Notes under the pieces: generated by a model | Database searches by the model: none | The model's input: only the letters and a program-made list of their open reading frames with translations | What the model was told of the DNA's origin: nothing | From: CAYQQJ01 sp964419935 | Lineage (GTDB): Bacteria; Pseudomonadota; Gammaproteobacteria; Pseudomonadales; Cellvibrionaceae | Assembly: GCA_964419935.1 (NCBI GenBank) | Contig: CAYQQJ010000004.1 | Span: forward strand, 110,487-174,486 | Reading direction: 5' to 3' | DNA length: 64,000 bases | Shown here: positions 15,579 through 24,195 of the stretch, in pieces | How the letters are laid out: every line of letters begins with the position of its first letter | Numbering within the stretch: the stretch's first letter is position 1 | Position numbers and translations under genes: made by a program

Positions 15579-15789
15579 AGGGCGCCTCTATTAATTGATT
15601 GCGGCCTCTGCGCGGTCTGACAGGCGCTATTGCTGCGTTGGATTGCTCACCAAGGACAACCAGCCTTGGTCTTCGCAACCCGCCTTGCACTAGCGCCTGT
15701 CAGTCCACGCACGACTGCATGGATGCAGGAGGTAGAGCTAAGCAGGAAGCCAGAGCCGAGAGACCACAACCAATTAGTAGAGGCGCCCT
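15579..15789. mobile_element. MITE-like element, 211 bp with 29-bp terminal inverted repeats
   Basis: The ends 15579-15607 and 15761-15789 are inverted repeats matching at 25 of 29 bases (AGGGCGCCTCTA at the outer ends). An inner inverted repeat, CTGACAGGCGCTATTG (15617-15632) against 15688-15703, matches at 15 of 16. No transposase frame is present. It lies in the zapE-zapG divergent gap. Confidence 0.7.
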
Positions 15790-15929
15790 CAAGTTTGCGA
15801 ATAACAGCACAAGCCCCGCAACCGTTTTTTCGAGTATCATTAGCCTGTGCGCCATAGCACCATCAAAGTGGCGCAGTAAAGATCACCGGCAGATTGTAAA
15901 GCCGGCAGTCGTTAATCCAGGAGGTATAT

Positions 15930-16433
15930 GTGTTTTCACTTGAAACACTGATCATGGTCAGCGTTATACTGTTTTGCATAGGTGGTTTGGTGGGTGCGGT
16001 TATCAGCCGGACACTGATGCCCCCTCAGGGTCAGAGGGATATGGAAGAACGGCTGAAGACATCGCGCCAGGAGCTGGCGGAGTACCAACAGGATGTCGCC
16101 CAGCATTTCATGGAAACCTCGAAACTGGTCAACAAGCTGACTCAGAGCTACCGGGATGTTCACGAACATCTCGCCGACGGCGCGATGCAGTTGACCAATG
16201 CGGAAATCAGCCGCAAGATGCTCGAAGCCGGTGAAGCCTACGCAGATCCAGCTGACCAGCCGGCACTGGCCGAAGTGGCTTTCGAACCACCTCGGGATTG
16301 GGCGCCAAAAACGCCCGGCCAGGCGGGCATGCTGAGCGAAGAATTCGGTTTGAACGATAGCAGTGAAGTGCCTGATATTGAATCCGTCACGGCCACTCAT
16401 CGCGGCCGAAGCCACCAAACCGACAACGGCTAA
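15930..16433 (+). CDS. zapG: ZapG/YhcB family (DUF1043) membrane protein
   Basis: 167 residues. A single N-terminal membrane segment (about 5-25), then a coiled-coil body (QGQRDMEERLKTSRQELAEYQQDVAQHFMETSKLVNKLTQSYRDVHEHLADGA), the conserved DUF1043 core, and a variable acidic tail. Implicated in cell division and envelope biogenesis. The start is the GTG at 15930, placed by AGGAGGT at 15919-15925; an ATG at 15928 is out of frame and soon stops. A DegS-type protease follows 51 bases later. Confidence 0.9.
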   Translation: MFSLETLIMVSVILFCIGGLVGAVISRTLMPPQGQRDMEERLKTSRQELAEYQQDVAQHFMETSKLVNKLTQSYRDVHEHLADGAMQLTNAEISRKMLEAGEAYADPADQPALAEVAFEPPRDWAPKTPGQAGMLSEEFGLNDSSEVPDIESVTATHRGRSHQTDNG

Positions 16434-16484
16434 GCGCCGGGCCGGCTCAGAATAAATTCGTCAGTAAGCTCCGGGGAAGTCGCA

Positions 16485-17642
16485 GTGCTCAATGCTCTAC
16501 ACTATATTCGTTGGCCGGTGACTGCCGGCGCTTTGATAGCGCTCGGTCTGATTACGCTCTTCCCCCAGTTGCGCTTCAATGGCAACGTATCGCCATCACC
16601 CGCTTACATTTCAGACGTGAATGGCGGTTACGACGCCGAGGGGCGGGTATCCTACGCGGACGCTGTGCGGCGCGCATCGCCCTCGGTGGTCAACATCTGG
16701 ACGCGCCGCCCGCTCGACCGCAAACAGCACCCTCTGTTCGACGACCCCCTGTTCCGCCTGTTCTTCAATCAGGCGGACATCCCCCGCCAGGAACGTATGC
16801 AGTCAACCCTCGGGTCCGGCGTTATCATCAGTGAAGAGGGCTACCTGCTCACCAACAACCACGTCATCAAGGACGCAGACGAAATCGTGGTCCTGCTGCA
16901 GGACGGACGTGAAGCTCACGCCTCTTTGGTGGGCGTAGACAAAGAGAATGATCTCGCCGTGCTGAAAATCAACATGGATAACCTCCAGCCGATTCCCATT
17001 GGCGCACCGGAAGACGCGCGGGTCGGAGATGTAGTCCTGGCCATTGGTAACCCCTTTGGCCTAGCGCAGAGCGTCAGCCAGGGCATCATCAGCGCCATCG
17101 GCCGCCAGGGCCTGGGCATCAATACCTATGAAAACTTCTTGCAGACTGACGCGGCCATCAATCCGGGCAATTCCGGCGGCGCGCTGATTGATGCCCATGG
17201 CAACCTGCTGGGCATTAATACCGCAATTCCGGACAAAACCGGGTACTCCGTCGGCATCGGTTTCGCAGTTCCCGCCGATACCGCCATTCAAACCCTGAAT
17301 GATATTGTTGAGTTCGGAACCGTCGTTCGCGGCTGGCTGGGCATTGAGGCGCAACCCATATCGCCGCGCATAGCCCAATACTTCAACCTGAACTCAACCA
17401 ATGGTCTGCTGGTCACCGCCATTTACGAAGGCGGACCCGCCCACTCCGCCGGCATACAGCCCGGCGACGTGGTGCTACGCATCAATGATCAATTGGTGGG
17501 CAACGGCATGCGCGGCATCCAGGGCACCATGCAGGAAGTGGCAGAATCCCGCCCAGGCGAGACAGCGACGATCGATATTATCAGGAATGGCGAAGCACAG
17601 ACGGTGCAGGCGACTCTGGGTACCAAGCCGCTGGGAGGGTGA
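16485..17642 (+). CDS. degS: DegS/AlgW-type periplasmic serine protease
   Basis: Membrane-anchored S1C protease that senses misfolded outer-membrane proteins and cuts the anti-sigma factor RseA/MucA to release sigma-E. 385 residues: N-terminal anchor (about 11-28), trypsin-like domain with H126 (TNNHVIKD), D156 (NDLAVLKI) and S230 (GNSGGAL), then a single PDZ domain (about 280-375). One PDZ plus an anchor distinguishes DegS/AlgW from DegP/DegQ, although naming within the family is inferred. GTG start. Next to zapG, as in relatives; convergent with hisD. Confidence 0.9.
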   Translation: MLNALHYIRWPVTAGALIALGLITLFPQLRFNGNVSPSPAYISDVNGGYDAEGRVSYADAVRRASPSVVNIWTRRPLDRKQHPLFDDPLFRLFFNQADIPRQERMQSTLGSGVIISEEGYLLTNNHVIKDADEIVVLLQDGREAHASLVGVDKENDLAVLKINMDNLQPIPIGAPEDARVGDVVLAIGNPFGLAQSVSQGIISAIGRQGLGINTYENFLQTDAAINPGNSGGALIDAHGNLLGINTAIPDKTGYSVGIGFAVPADTAIQTLNDIVEFGTVVRGWLGIEAQPISPRIAQYFNLNSTNGLLVTAIYEGGPAHSAGIQPGDVVLRINDQLVGNGMRGIQGTMQEVAESRPGETATIDIIRNGEAQTVQATLGTKPLGG

Positions 17643-17694
17643 AGATAGGGAAAAGAGGAAAAGAGGAAAAGAGGAAAAGGGAAAAGGGAAAAGA
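17643..17694 (+). repeat. GATAGGGAAAAG-type purine array after degS
   Basis: Begins at the base after the degS stop: AGATAGGG, then three 8-base GAGGAAAA units, then two GGGAAAA units. It is on the gene's own strand. The mixture of 7- and 8-base units suggests slippage plus point change. Confidence 0.85.
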
Positions 17695-17740
17695 AGTATG
17701 TGTGGTCGAAGAGCTGGATGCGACTAGAGGGCTAGCTGTT

Positions 17741-17800
17741 CCTGCACCTTCGGCGGAAGGCGCTTAGGCTTTTAGCCCTACAAGGTCCGGCGGCATCTTT
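17741..17800 (-). repeat. GTAG-type REP block, shared with 32009-32070
   Basis: On the minus strand it includes a GTAG-headed palindrome from 17781 (GTAGGGCTAAAAGCC...). Essentially the same 60 bases recur at 32009-32070 in the darP/nitrilase gap, including CCTGCAC, CGGCGGA and the GGTCCGGCGGCATC end. Confidence 0.7.
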
Positions 17801-17820
17801 TCCCTTTTCCCTTTTTCCTA
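17796..17820 (-). repeat. Purine array overlapping the hisD stop codon
   Basis: On the hisD strand, AAATAGGAAAAAGGGAAAAGGG; the TAG is the hisD stop itself. It faces the degS array across about 100 bases. Confidence 0.8.
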
Positions 17821-19125
17821 TTTTTTAATCCGATACTCCGCCGAGCGCGCGTGAGCTTCCAGGGATTCACCCCTGGCCAGCACAGACGCTATTTTGCCCA
17901 GCTCGGATGCTCCTTCGGGGGAGCAGTGGATCAGGGAGCTGCGTTTCTGGAAATCGTACACACCCAATGGGGATGAGAAACGAGCGGTGCCTGATGTGGG
18001 CAGCACGTGGTTGGGGCCTGCACAGTAGTCACCCAGGGCTTCAGAGGTGTGGCGGCCCATGAATATGGCACCGGCGTGGCGAATGGCGGACAGGTAGTCG
18101 TTTGGATTATCAACGGACAGCTCCAGATGCTCGGGCGCTATGCGATTGACCAGTTCGATGGCCTGGGTCATATCCGCCACCTGAATCAGGGCACCGCGGT
18201 TGGCAAGGGATTCCGCCGCAATCGCCTGGCGCTGAAGATCGGGTAACAGACGGGTCAGGCTTTGCTCCACGGCAGCCAGGAAATCCGCATCCGGCGATAT
18301 CAGGATCGACTGTGCCTGTTGATCGTGTTCGGCCTGTGAAAACAGATCCATCGCAATCCAGTCCGGATCGGTCTTGCCATCACAGACGACCAGAATCTCA
18401 GACGGCCCGGCGATCATGTCGATCGCGACTTCGCCAAAAACGGCGCGCTTGGCCGTGGCAACGTAGATGTTGCCGGGACCAACAATTTTGTCAACTCGGG
18501 GAATGGTTTGCGTACCGTAGGCCAAGGCAGCAATAGCCTGAGCGCCGCCCACTTTGACCACGCGATCGACACCAACAATGGCTGCCGCCGCCAACACCAT
18601 CGGATTGATTTCACCACCCGGTGCCGGCACAACCATGACAACTTCCTGCACCCCGGCAACTTTGGCGGGAATAGCCGACATGAGTACGGATGAGGGGTAG
18701 GATGCCTTGCCGCCGGGCACGTAGAGCCCAACGCGATCCATTGGCGTGATTTTCTGACCCAGAACCGTGCCGTCATCCTCGGTGTATTGCCAGGAGTCCT
18801 GCTTTTGATGCTCGTGGTAGCGCCGCACCCGCGCGGCGGCCTGCTCCAGGGCGCGGCGCTGATCCGCAGGCAGGGATGCCAACGCCGCGGACAGCTCCTC
18901 CGGCGGCACCACAAGTTCTGCGGCGGTCTGTACCCTCAAACGGTCGAATTTCGCCGTATAGTCAACCAGGGCCGCATCGCCGCGCGCGCGCACGTCGGCG
19001 AGGATAGCCCGGACGGTTGATTCCACTTCCGCATTCACATCCTCCTGCCAGCTCAGCAACTTGTCCAGTGAGCTGACAAAATCCGGCGATTCGGCGTTCA
19101 GTCGGCGAATGAGCGATCTGGTCAT
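17818..19125 (-). CDS. hisD: Histidinol dehydrogenase
   Basis: Catalyses the last two oxidations of histidine biosynthesis, L-histidinol to L-histidine, with NAD and zinc. 435 residues. Family hallmarks: DRVGLYVPGGKASYPSSVLM, VDKIVGPGNIYVATAKRAVFG, IDMIAGPSEILVV and catalytic-region EHLELSVDNPNDYLS and GDYCAGPNHVLPTSGTARFSSPL. Downstream of hisG in a murA-hisG-hisD operon. hisC, which often follows, is not here. The stop codon lies inside a purine repeat array. Confidence 0.97.
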   Translation of the reverse strand: MTRSLIRRLNAESPDFVSSLDKLLSWQEDVNAEVESTVRAILADVRARGDAALVDYTAKFDRLRVQTAAELVVPPEELSAALASLPADQRRALEQAAARVRRYHEHQKQDSWQYTEDDGTVLGQKITPMDRVGLYVPGGKASYPSSVLMSAIPAKVAGVQEVVMVVPAPGGEINPMVLAAAAIVGVDRVVKVGGAQAIAALAYGTQTIPRVDKIVGPGNIYVATAKRAVFGEVAIDMIAGPSEILVVCDGKTDPDWIAMDLFSQAEHDQQAQSILISPDADFLAAVEQSLTRLLPDLQRQAIAAESLANRGALIQVADMTQAIELVNRIAPEHLELSVDNPNDYLSAIRHAGAIFMGRHTSEALGDYCAGPNHVLPTSGTARFSSPLGVYDFQKRSSLIHCSPEGASELGKIASVLARGESLEAHARSAEYRIKK

Positions 19126-19180
19126 AAAAACGTTCCGGAAAAAATAAACAATGGGCCAATACAGGTGGTGAAGATGGTAG

Positions 19181-19816
19181 CTACGCCATTTCGGTCACAG
19201 CGGCACCGACGGCTTCAATCAACGCTTCGATAGAATGGTGCTTCATCTTCATTGAGGCCTTATTGACGATAAGGCGCGAGCTAATGTCAGCAATGTGTTC
19301 GCGGGGCTCTAGACCATTGGCTCGCAGAGTATTGCCGGTGTCGACGATATCCACAATTTCGTCCGCCAGTGCCAATACTGGAGCCAATTCCATCGCGCCG
19401 TAGAGCTTGATCACATCCACCTGACGACCCTGCTCCGCGTAATAGCGCTTGGCGACCTGAACATATTTGGTTGCCACACGGATCCTTCCGGGCGGTGTCA
19501 CGCGCCCCACCAGCGCGGCTGTCATCAAGCGGCACCGGGCGATACCCAGGTCCAGCGGCTCGTAAAACGAGGCGCTGCCATGCTCCATCAAGGTGTCCTT
19601 GCCGGACACCCCCACATCAGCCGCGCCGTATTCGACATAGGTTGGCACATCGCTGCCACGCAAAATCAACAGCCTCACATCCGGTGAGGTGGTCGGAAAC
19701 GTCAATTTGCGGCTCGCGGCGATATCTTCAAGAGGCTCGATGCCGGCAGCGGCCAACAGTGGCAAAGTTTCCTGCAGGATACGCCCTTTGGTGAGCGCGA
19801 TGGTCAATTGTGACAT
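19181..19816 (-). CDS. hisG: ATP phosphoribosyltransferase, short form
   Basis: First, feedback-regulated step of histidine synthesis (ATP + PRPP to phosphoribosyl-ATP). 211 residues from the ATG at 19816 (MSQLTIALTKGRILQETLPLL). Contains EYGAADVGVSGKDTL and the PRPP-binding IVDTGNTLRANGL. The length is that of the short form, which lacks the C-terminal regulatory domain and needs HisZ for activity and feedback; hisZ is not in this window. Sits 29 bases after murA. Confidence 0.96.
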   Translation of the reverse strand: MSQLTIALTKGRILQETLPLLAAAGIEPLEDIAASRKLTFPTTSPDVRLLILRGSDVPTYVEYGAADVGVSGKDTLMEHGSASFYEPLDLGIARCRLMTAALVGRVTPPGRIRVATKYVQVAKRYYAEQGRQVDVIKLYGAMELAPVLALADEIVDIVDTGNTLRANGLEPREHIADISSRLIVNKASMKMKHHSIEALIEAVGAAVTEMA

Positions 19817-19845
19817 ATCAATTCCTAATGCTGGGAAGCGCAGAC

Positions 19846-21108
19846 TCAACCCGGTATGCGACGTATATCCGCACCCAAAGCCTGTAGTTTCTCTTCAATA
19901 CATTCATAGCCGCGGTCGATGTGATAGATGCGATCCACCACCGTCTGCCCTTCGGCTACCATCCCGGCAATCACAAGGCTTGCGGAAGCGCGCAGATCTG
20001 TCGCCATCACCGGGGCACCCTTGAGCTTTTCCACACCGCGAATCAGTGCCGCATTGCCTTCCAGCGTGATGCTGGCACCCATCCGGTTCAGCTCGTGAAC
20101 CTGAATCAGGCGGTTTTCAAAAATCGTCTCGGTGACCACGCTGGAGCCCTCGGCAACCGCGTTCATGGCGGTGAACTGAGCCTGCATGTCTGTAGGAAAG
20201 GCCGGATAAGGCGCAGTGCGGAGGTTTATGGCACGGGGACGATTGCCCTTCATGTCCAATTCTATCCAGTCACTACCCATGCTGATATGCGCACCGGCTT
20301 CCTCGAGCTTCAGCAACACCACCTCGAGTATGTCACCGCGAGCGTCTTTTACCCGCACCCGACCCCGACATGCGGCGGCGGCAGTCAGATAGGTACCGGT
20401 TTCAATGCGATCCGGCATCACCGTATACTCGCAGCCGATCAAGCGAGGCACCCCTTTAATCGTCATGCGCTCGGTGCCAACACCTTCAATATCGGCACCC
20501 ATGGCGATCAGGCAGTTGGCCAGATCCACAATTTCCGGCTCCCGCGCAGCGTTTTCCAGAATGGTGGTGCCCTTGGCCAACACGGCGGCCATCAGCAGGT
20601 TTTCAGTGCCGCCGACGGTAACCGTATCCATGAAAATATGCGCACCTTTCAGTCCGCCAGGAGCGCGAGCGCGAATATAACCGCCATCCACATCAATCTC
20701 CGCGCCCATGGCTTCCAGTCCGCGCAGGTGGATGTCGACCGGCCGGCTGCCAATGGCGCACCCGCCGGGAAATGACACATCCGCGCGACCATAACGGGTC
20801 AGCAGCGGGCCCAACACCAGGATCGATGCGCGCATGGTTTTCACCAACTCGTAAGGCGCCTCGAATTCGGTGATGGAATCCGGGTCAACCTCCACGCACA
20901 TTTTTTCGTCAATAGTCACGCCCACGCCCATGCAGCGCAGCAATGCCAACATCGTCGTAATGTCGTTCAGATGCGGCAAATTGCAGATGCTCATGGGACC
21001 TTCGGCAAGCAGGGTTGCCGCCAGTATTGGCAAGCCGGAGTTCTTGGAACCCGAAATACGAATCTCGCCTTCGAGTTTACCGCCCCCGTTGATGATGAGT
21101 TTGTCCAT
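19846..21108 (-). CDS. murA: UDP-N-acetylglucosamine 1-carboxyvinyltransferase
   Basis: Commits UDP-GlcNAc to peptidoglycan synthesis by transferring enolpyruvate from PEP. 420 residues, normal. The active-site Cys, target of fosfomycin, is present as C117 in FPGGCAIGSRPVD. N-terminal MDKLIINGGGKLEGEIRISGSKNSGLPIL is canonical. Located between ibaG and hisG, the conserved order. Confidence 0.98.
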   Translation of the reverse strand: MDKLIINGGGKLEGEIRISGSKNSGLPILAATLLAEGPMSICNLPHLNDITTMLALLRCMGVGVTIDEKMCVEVDPDSITEFEAPYELVKTMRASILVLGPLLTRYGRADVSFPGGCAIGSRPVDIHLRGLEAMGAEIDVDGGYIRARAPGGLKGAHIFMDTVTVGGTENLLMAAVLAKGTTILENAAREPEIVDLANCLIAMGADIEGVGTERMTIKGVPRLIGCEYTVMPDRIETGTYLTAAAACRGRVRVKDARGDILEVVLLKLEEAGAHISMGSDWIELDMKGNRPRAINLRTAPYPAFPTDMQAQFTAMNAVAEGSSVVTETIFENRLIQVHELNRMGASITLEGNAALIRGVEKLKGAPVMATDLRASASLVIAGMVAEGQTVVDRIYHIDRGYECIEEKLQALGADIRRIPG

Positions 21109-21222
21109 GATGTGCGCTTATTGTGTATTAACTGACGGATTAATCGAGCTCAATGGCACTGCGGTGACGCTGAACGATTGCCGGCCCAACTGCAGACGGC
21201 AATATTTCAACGACGCAACGAG

Positions 21223-21465
21223 TCAGCCTTGATGTTGAGCCCATTCGGAGGGGGTATAGGTATTCATGTGTACAGCGTGGATGACGCCATCAGCGATCGC
21301 TTGCTGGAGCGCGGCATACACCATTTGCTGCTTCTTCACTGCGGAAACGCCATCGAAAGCGGAACTGACAACGACGAGCTTGACGTGACTGCCTTCAATC
21401 TCGACCTGAACTTGCGCATCGGCAATGGCCGCGCTGATGGCCATTTTGATTTCATCGGGTTGCAT
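21223..21465 (-). CDS. ibaG: BolA-like protein IbaG
   Basis: 80 residues of the BolA fold. Family features: an Fe-S-related Cys is absent at the usual place, but the HVKLVVVSSAFDGVSAVKKQQMVYAALQQ helix-turn region and the terminal VIHAVHMNTYTPSEW stretch are diagnostic for IbaG. Its place directly before murA is the conserved one. IbaG works with monothiol glutaredoxins in iron-sulfur handling and acid response. The mlaB gene that normally sits between mlaC and ibaG is missing. Confidence 0.92.
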   Translation of the reverse strand: MQPDEIKMAISAAIADAQVQVEIEGSHVKLVVVSSAFDGVSAVKKQQMVYAALQQAIADGVIHAVHMNTYTPSEWAQHQG

Positions 21466-21563
21466 ATTGTGTGCTCTCTAACGGTTGAATGGCCCGGCGG
21501 GCTAGTTTAGTCAAAAATGGTCACTAGCGCACGCAGAACCGGGCCTCGATGAAATCGGGCTAA

Positions 21564-22229
21564 TCAGCTTTCTGCAGACCAGGTATTGATCACAGCGTCG
21601 ATATTGCCATCATTCTGCTTCACCGCCTGCACAAATTGGTTGCGGAAAGTCTTGCCGAGATTGACGCCATTGAGAACCATGTTGATCAGCTTCCACTCGC
21701 CTTCGCGGTTTTGCGCCATGGTATAGGACACGCGATTGGTGCCATCGGGGCCAGTGATTTCCTGCACCACGCCTACCCGTCGCTCACCACTCACGTCTTT
21801 CGATGGGGGCAACACCTTGATGTCGAGATCAACATAGTTGGCCATGCCTTTGGCGTAGGTTTCAACCAAACTGTCCTTGAACGTTTCCTCAAAGCGCTTG
21901 CGCTGCTCCGGTGTGGCAGCCTTGCCGTGTGGGCCCATGACATTGCGGGCGATGTAGCCAAAATCCACCACGGGCTCCAGCACCGATTTCACCTTGGCGA
22001 AATAGACCTCCGGGTCGGTATCGAGCAGCTTCCGCTCGCTGCGCACAACACTGACCAGGTTTGTCGTTACCTGCTCCACCACAGAATGCGCCGTACTGGC
22101 ATTGGCTGCAGCGGCCTCAGTGGATGCGGCGGGATCCGCCCAGGCGCCCTGTAAGGCAACGACGGCTGCAACCGCCACAACAGATCGCAAAACTACGCCG
22201 CTAAATACACCGCTAAGTCGGTTAAACAC
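21564..22229 (-). CDS. mlaC: MlaC periplasmic phospholipid-binding protein (orphan)
   Basis: Shuttles phospholipid across the periplasm between the MlaA outer-membrane complex and the MlaFEDB inner-membrane ABC transporter. 221 residues with a signal peptide (about 1-31, ALQGAWA) and the Tol-Tol-Ttg2 domain: VKSVLEPVVDFGYIARNVMG, then RFEETFKDSLVETYAKGMANY and QNREGEWKLINMVLNGVNLGKTFRNQF. The usual upstream genes mlaF, mlaE and mlaD are absent: the next gene is kdsD on the other strand. Confidence 0.93.
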   Translation of the reverse strand: MFNRLSGVFSGVVLRSVVAVAAVVALQGAWADPAASTEAAAANASTAHSVVEQVTTNLVSVVRSERKLLDTDPEVYFAKVKSVLEPVVDFGYIARNVMGPHGKAATPEQRKRFEETFKDSLVETYAKGMANYVDLDIKVLPPSKDVSGERRVGVVQEITGPDGTNRVSYTMAQNREGEWKLINMVLNGVNLGKTFRNQFVQAVKQNDGNIDAVINTWSAES

Positions 22230-22556
22230 TTGGCACTCCTTATCGATTGAACATGAACCCGAGCAGGTCCGGCAGGCGATAGTTTACCGCGAATTGCCCG
22301 GGAAACGTTAGTGCATAAGCCTCAATTCACCTATCTGCAGGAATTCATGGTGGCCCGCAGTCGCCCCAGCAAGAACAACAATAAAATCGCGCCGTCAGGG
22401 CCTTACAGCCCGACTCAACTGCTGACTTTTTGCTGATGTCACTATACCATGGCGCCTTGCCGGCCACGGCGCACTCTTCCGGCGCTTTGTGGCGCTCCAC
22501 AGCCTGGCAAGCGCTACGGGTGGAGCATTTGAACTCTCACAGCTGGAAAGACCCTC
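22230..22556. other. Divergent gap between mlaC and kdsD
   Basis: 327 bases where relatives carry mlaD, mlaE and mlaF. No remnant of those genes, repeat or clear promoter was recognised; it should contain promoters for both directions. Confidence 0.5.
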
Positions 22557-23528
22557 ATGAACGACAGCCCACTGATCAATGCCGGCAGGCGCACAGTACG
22601 CATGGAGCGCGATGCGGTTGCTGACCTCGAGCAGCGTATCGACGCGAGCTTCATCCAGGCTTGCGAACTCATCCAGCAGTGCACGGGCCGAGTGATCGTC
22701 ACCGGCATGGGCAAATCCGGGCATGTGGGGCGCAAAATTGCTGCGACCCTGGCGAGCACCGGCACGCCCTCGTTCTTTGTCCATCCAGGTGAAGCCAGCC
22801 ATGGGGATCTCGGCATGATTACCGAGAAGGATCTGGTGATCACCATCTCCAGCTCGGGCTCCTCCGCAGAAATTCTCACGTTACTGCCAATGATCAAGCG
22901 CCTAGGCGTTCCCATCGTCAGCATGACCGGCAAACCCGACTCGATACTGGCCCAGGCGGCGGACGCGCACCTGGACATCAGTGTTAAGTCCGAGGCCTGT
23001 CCGCTGGACCTGGCGCCCACCTCCAGCACCACAGTCACCCTGGTCATGGGTGATGCTCTAGCGGTAGCGCTGTTGGAAGCCCGCGGCTTCACCGCCGAAG
23101 ACTTTGCCTTTTCCCATCCCGGCGGCGCACTCGGCCGCAAACTCCTGCTGCGCGTCACTGACGTAATGCACGCCGGCGCCGAAACACCCCGCGTCACGGC
23201 GAACACCAGCGTTCCCCGTGCGTTGTCGGAAATGACAAGCAAGGGTTTCGGCATGACGACCGTCGTCAATGATGACGGCCAGCTGATGGGCATATTCACT
23301 GACGGCGACCTGCGCCGCTGCCTGGACGCCGGCGTGGATATTTCCACAGCAACCATTAGCAGCGTCATGACCAAAGCGCCGCGAACCATACACAAAGACA
23401 CCCTGGCTGCCGAAGCGCTCAACATGATGGAAGCCAACAAGATCACTGCGCTGGTTGTCGAGGATGACGAGCAGTGTCCGCTTGGCGTTCTACATATGCA
23501 TGATTTATTGCGCGCGGGGCTCGTCTGA
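22557..23528 (+). CDS. kdsD: D-arabinose 5-phosphate isomerase
   Basis: Interconverts ribulose 5-phosphate and arabinose 5-phosphate, the first committed step to KDO for lipopolysaccharide. 323 residues: SIS sugar-isomerase domain (about 40-175, with VTGMGKSGHVGRKIAATLASTGTPSFFVHPGEASHGD) and two CBS domains (about 205-320). A GGAAAGA precedes the ATG. First gene of a kdsD-kdsC-lptC-lptA-lptB run. Confidence 0.96.
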   Translation: MNDSPLINAGRRTVRMERDAVADLEQRIDASFIQACELIQQCTGRVIVTGMGKSGHVGRKIAATLASTGTPSFFVHPGEASHGDLGMITEKDLVITISSSGSSAEILTLLPMIKRLGVPIVSMTGKPDSILAQAADAHLDISVKSEACPLDLAPTSSTTVTLVMGDALAVALLEARGFTAEDFAFSHPGGALGRKLLLRVTDVMHAGAETPRVTANTSVPRALSEMTSKGFGMTTVVNDDGQLMGIFTDGDLRRCLDAGVDISTATISSVMTKAPRTIHKDTLAAEALNMMEANKITALVVEDDEQCPLGVLHMHDLLRAGLV

Positions 23529-23580
23529 TTCAGACGGTTTATTTCGAGCAAACAGACGAATTCATTTCACAGGACCATTC

Positions 23581-24114
23581 ATGATTGAGCCCACCAACGA
23601 ACTGCACCAAAAAATCAACAAGATCAAACTGCTGGCACTGGATGTCGATGGCGTGCTGACAGACGGTAAACTGTATTTCAGCAACGACGGCAGCGAGATG
23701 AAAGCGTTCAATACCCTCGACGGCCACGGAATCAAACTGCTGCGCAAAAGTGGTGTAGAAGTCGCTATAATCACCGGGCGGACCAGCGAACTGGTCGCCC
23801 GACGCGCTCGGGATCTGGGCATCACACAACTGGTACAGGGGCGGGAAGACAAGCTCGTGGCGCTTGAAGAGCTGCTCCGCGAGAACGCGGTTGATATGGA
23901 GGCGATTGCCTTCATGGGTGACGACTACCCGGATTTGACCGTTATGCGGCGTGTCGGGTTGGCCTTGACCGTCGCCGGCGCCCTGCCCATCATGGCCGAA
24001 AACGCCCACTGGCAGAGTCGGCACCGCGGCGGCGAAGGTGCGGTGCGCGAGGCCTGCGACTTGATTATGCAGGTTCAGGGAACCTATCAGAAAGCCTTGG
24101 CCGAATACCTGTAA
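23581..24114 (+). CDS. kdsC: KDO 8-phosphate phosphatase
   Basis: HAD-family phosphatase that releases KDO from KDO 8-phosphate. 177 residues from the ATG at 23581, preceded by AGGA. Nucleophile and acid Asp pair are D21 and D23 in LALDVDGVLTDG; motif II IITGRTS and motif III GDDYPDL follow. No separate C2 cap, as expected for the type-C0 tetrameric form. The step between kdsD and kdsC (kdsA) is not in the window. Confidence 0.96.
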   Translation: MIEPTNELHQKINKIKLLALDVDGVLTDGKLYFSNDGSEMKAFNTLDGHGIKLLRKSGVEVAIITGRTSELVARRARDLGITQLVQGREDKLVALEELLRENAVDMEAIAFMGDDYPDLTVMRRVGLALTVAGALPIMAENAHWQSRHRGGEGAVREACDLIMQVQGTYQKALAEYL

Positions 24115-24195
24115 GCATCTGAGCACATACATCTGAAATACCCCTGCAAGTGCAGTCCGGCGCTTTCACAGTGACCCTTCAACGGAAACCGCAGC

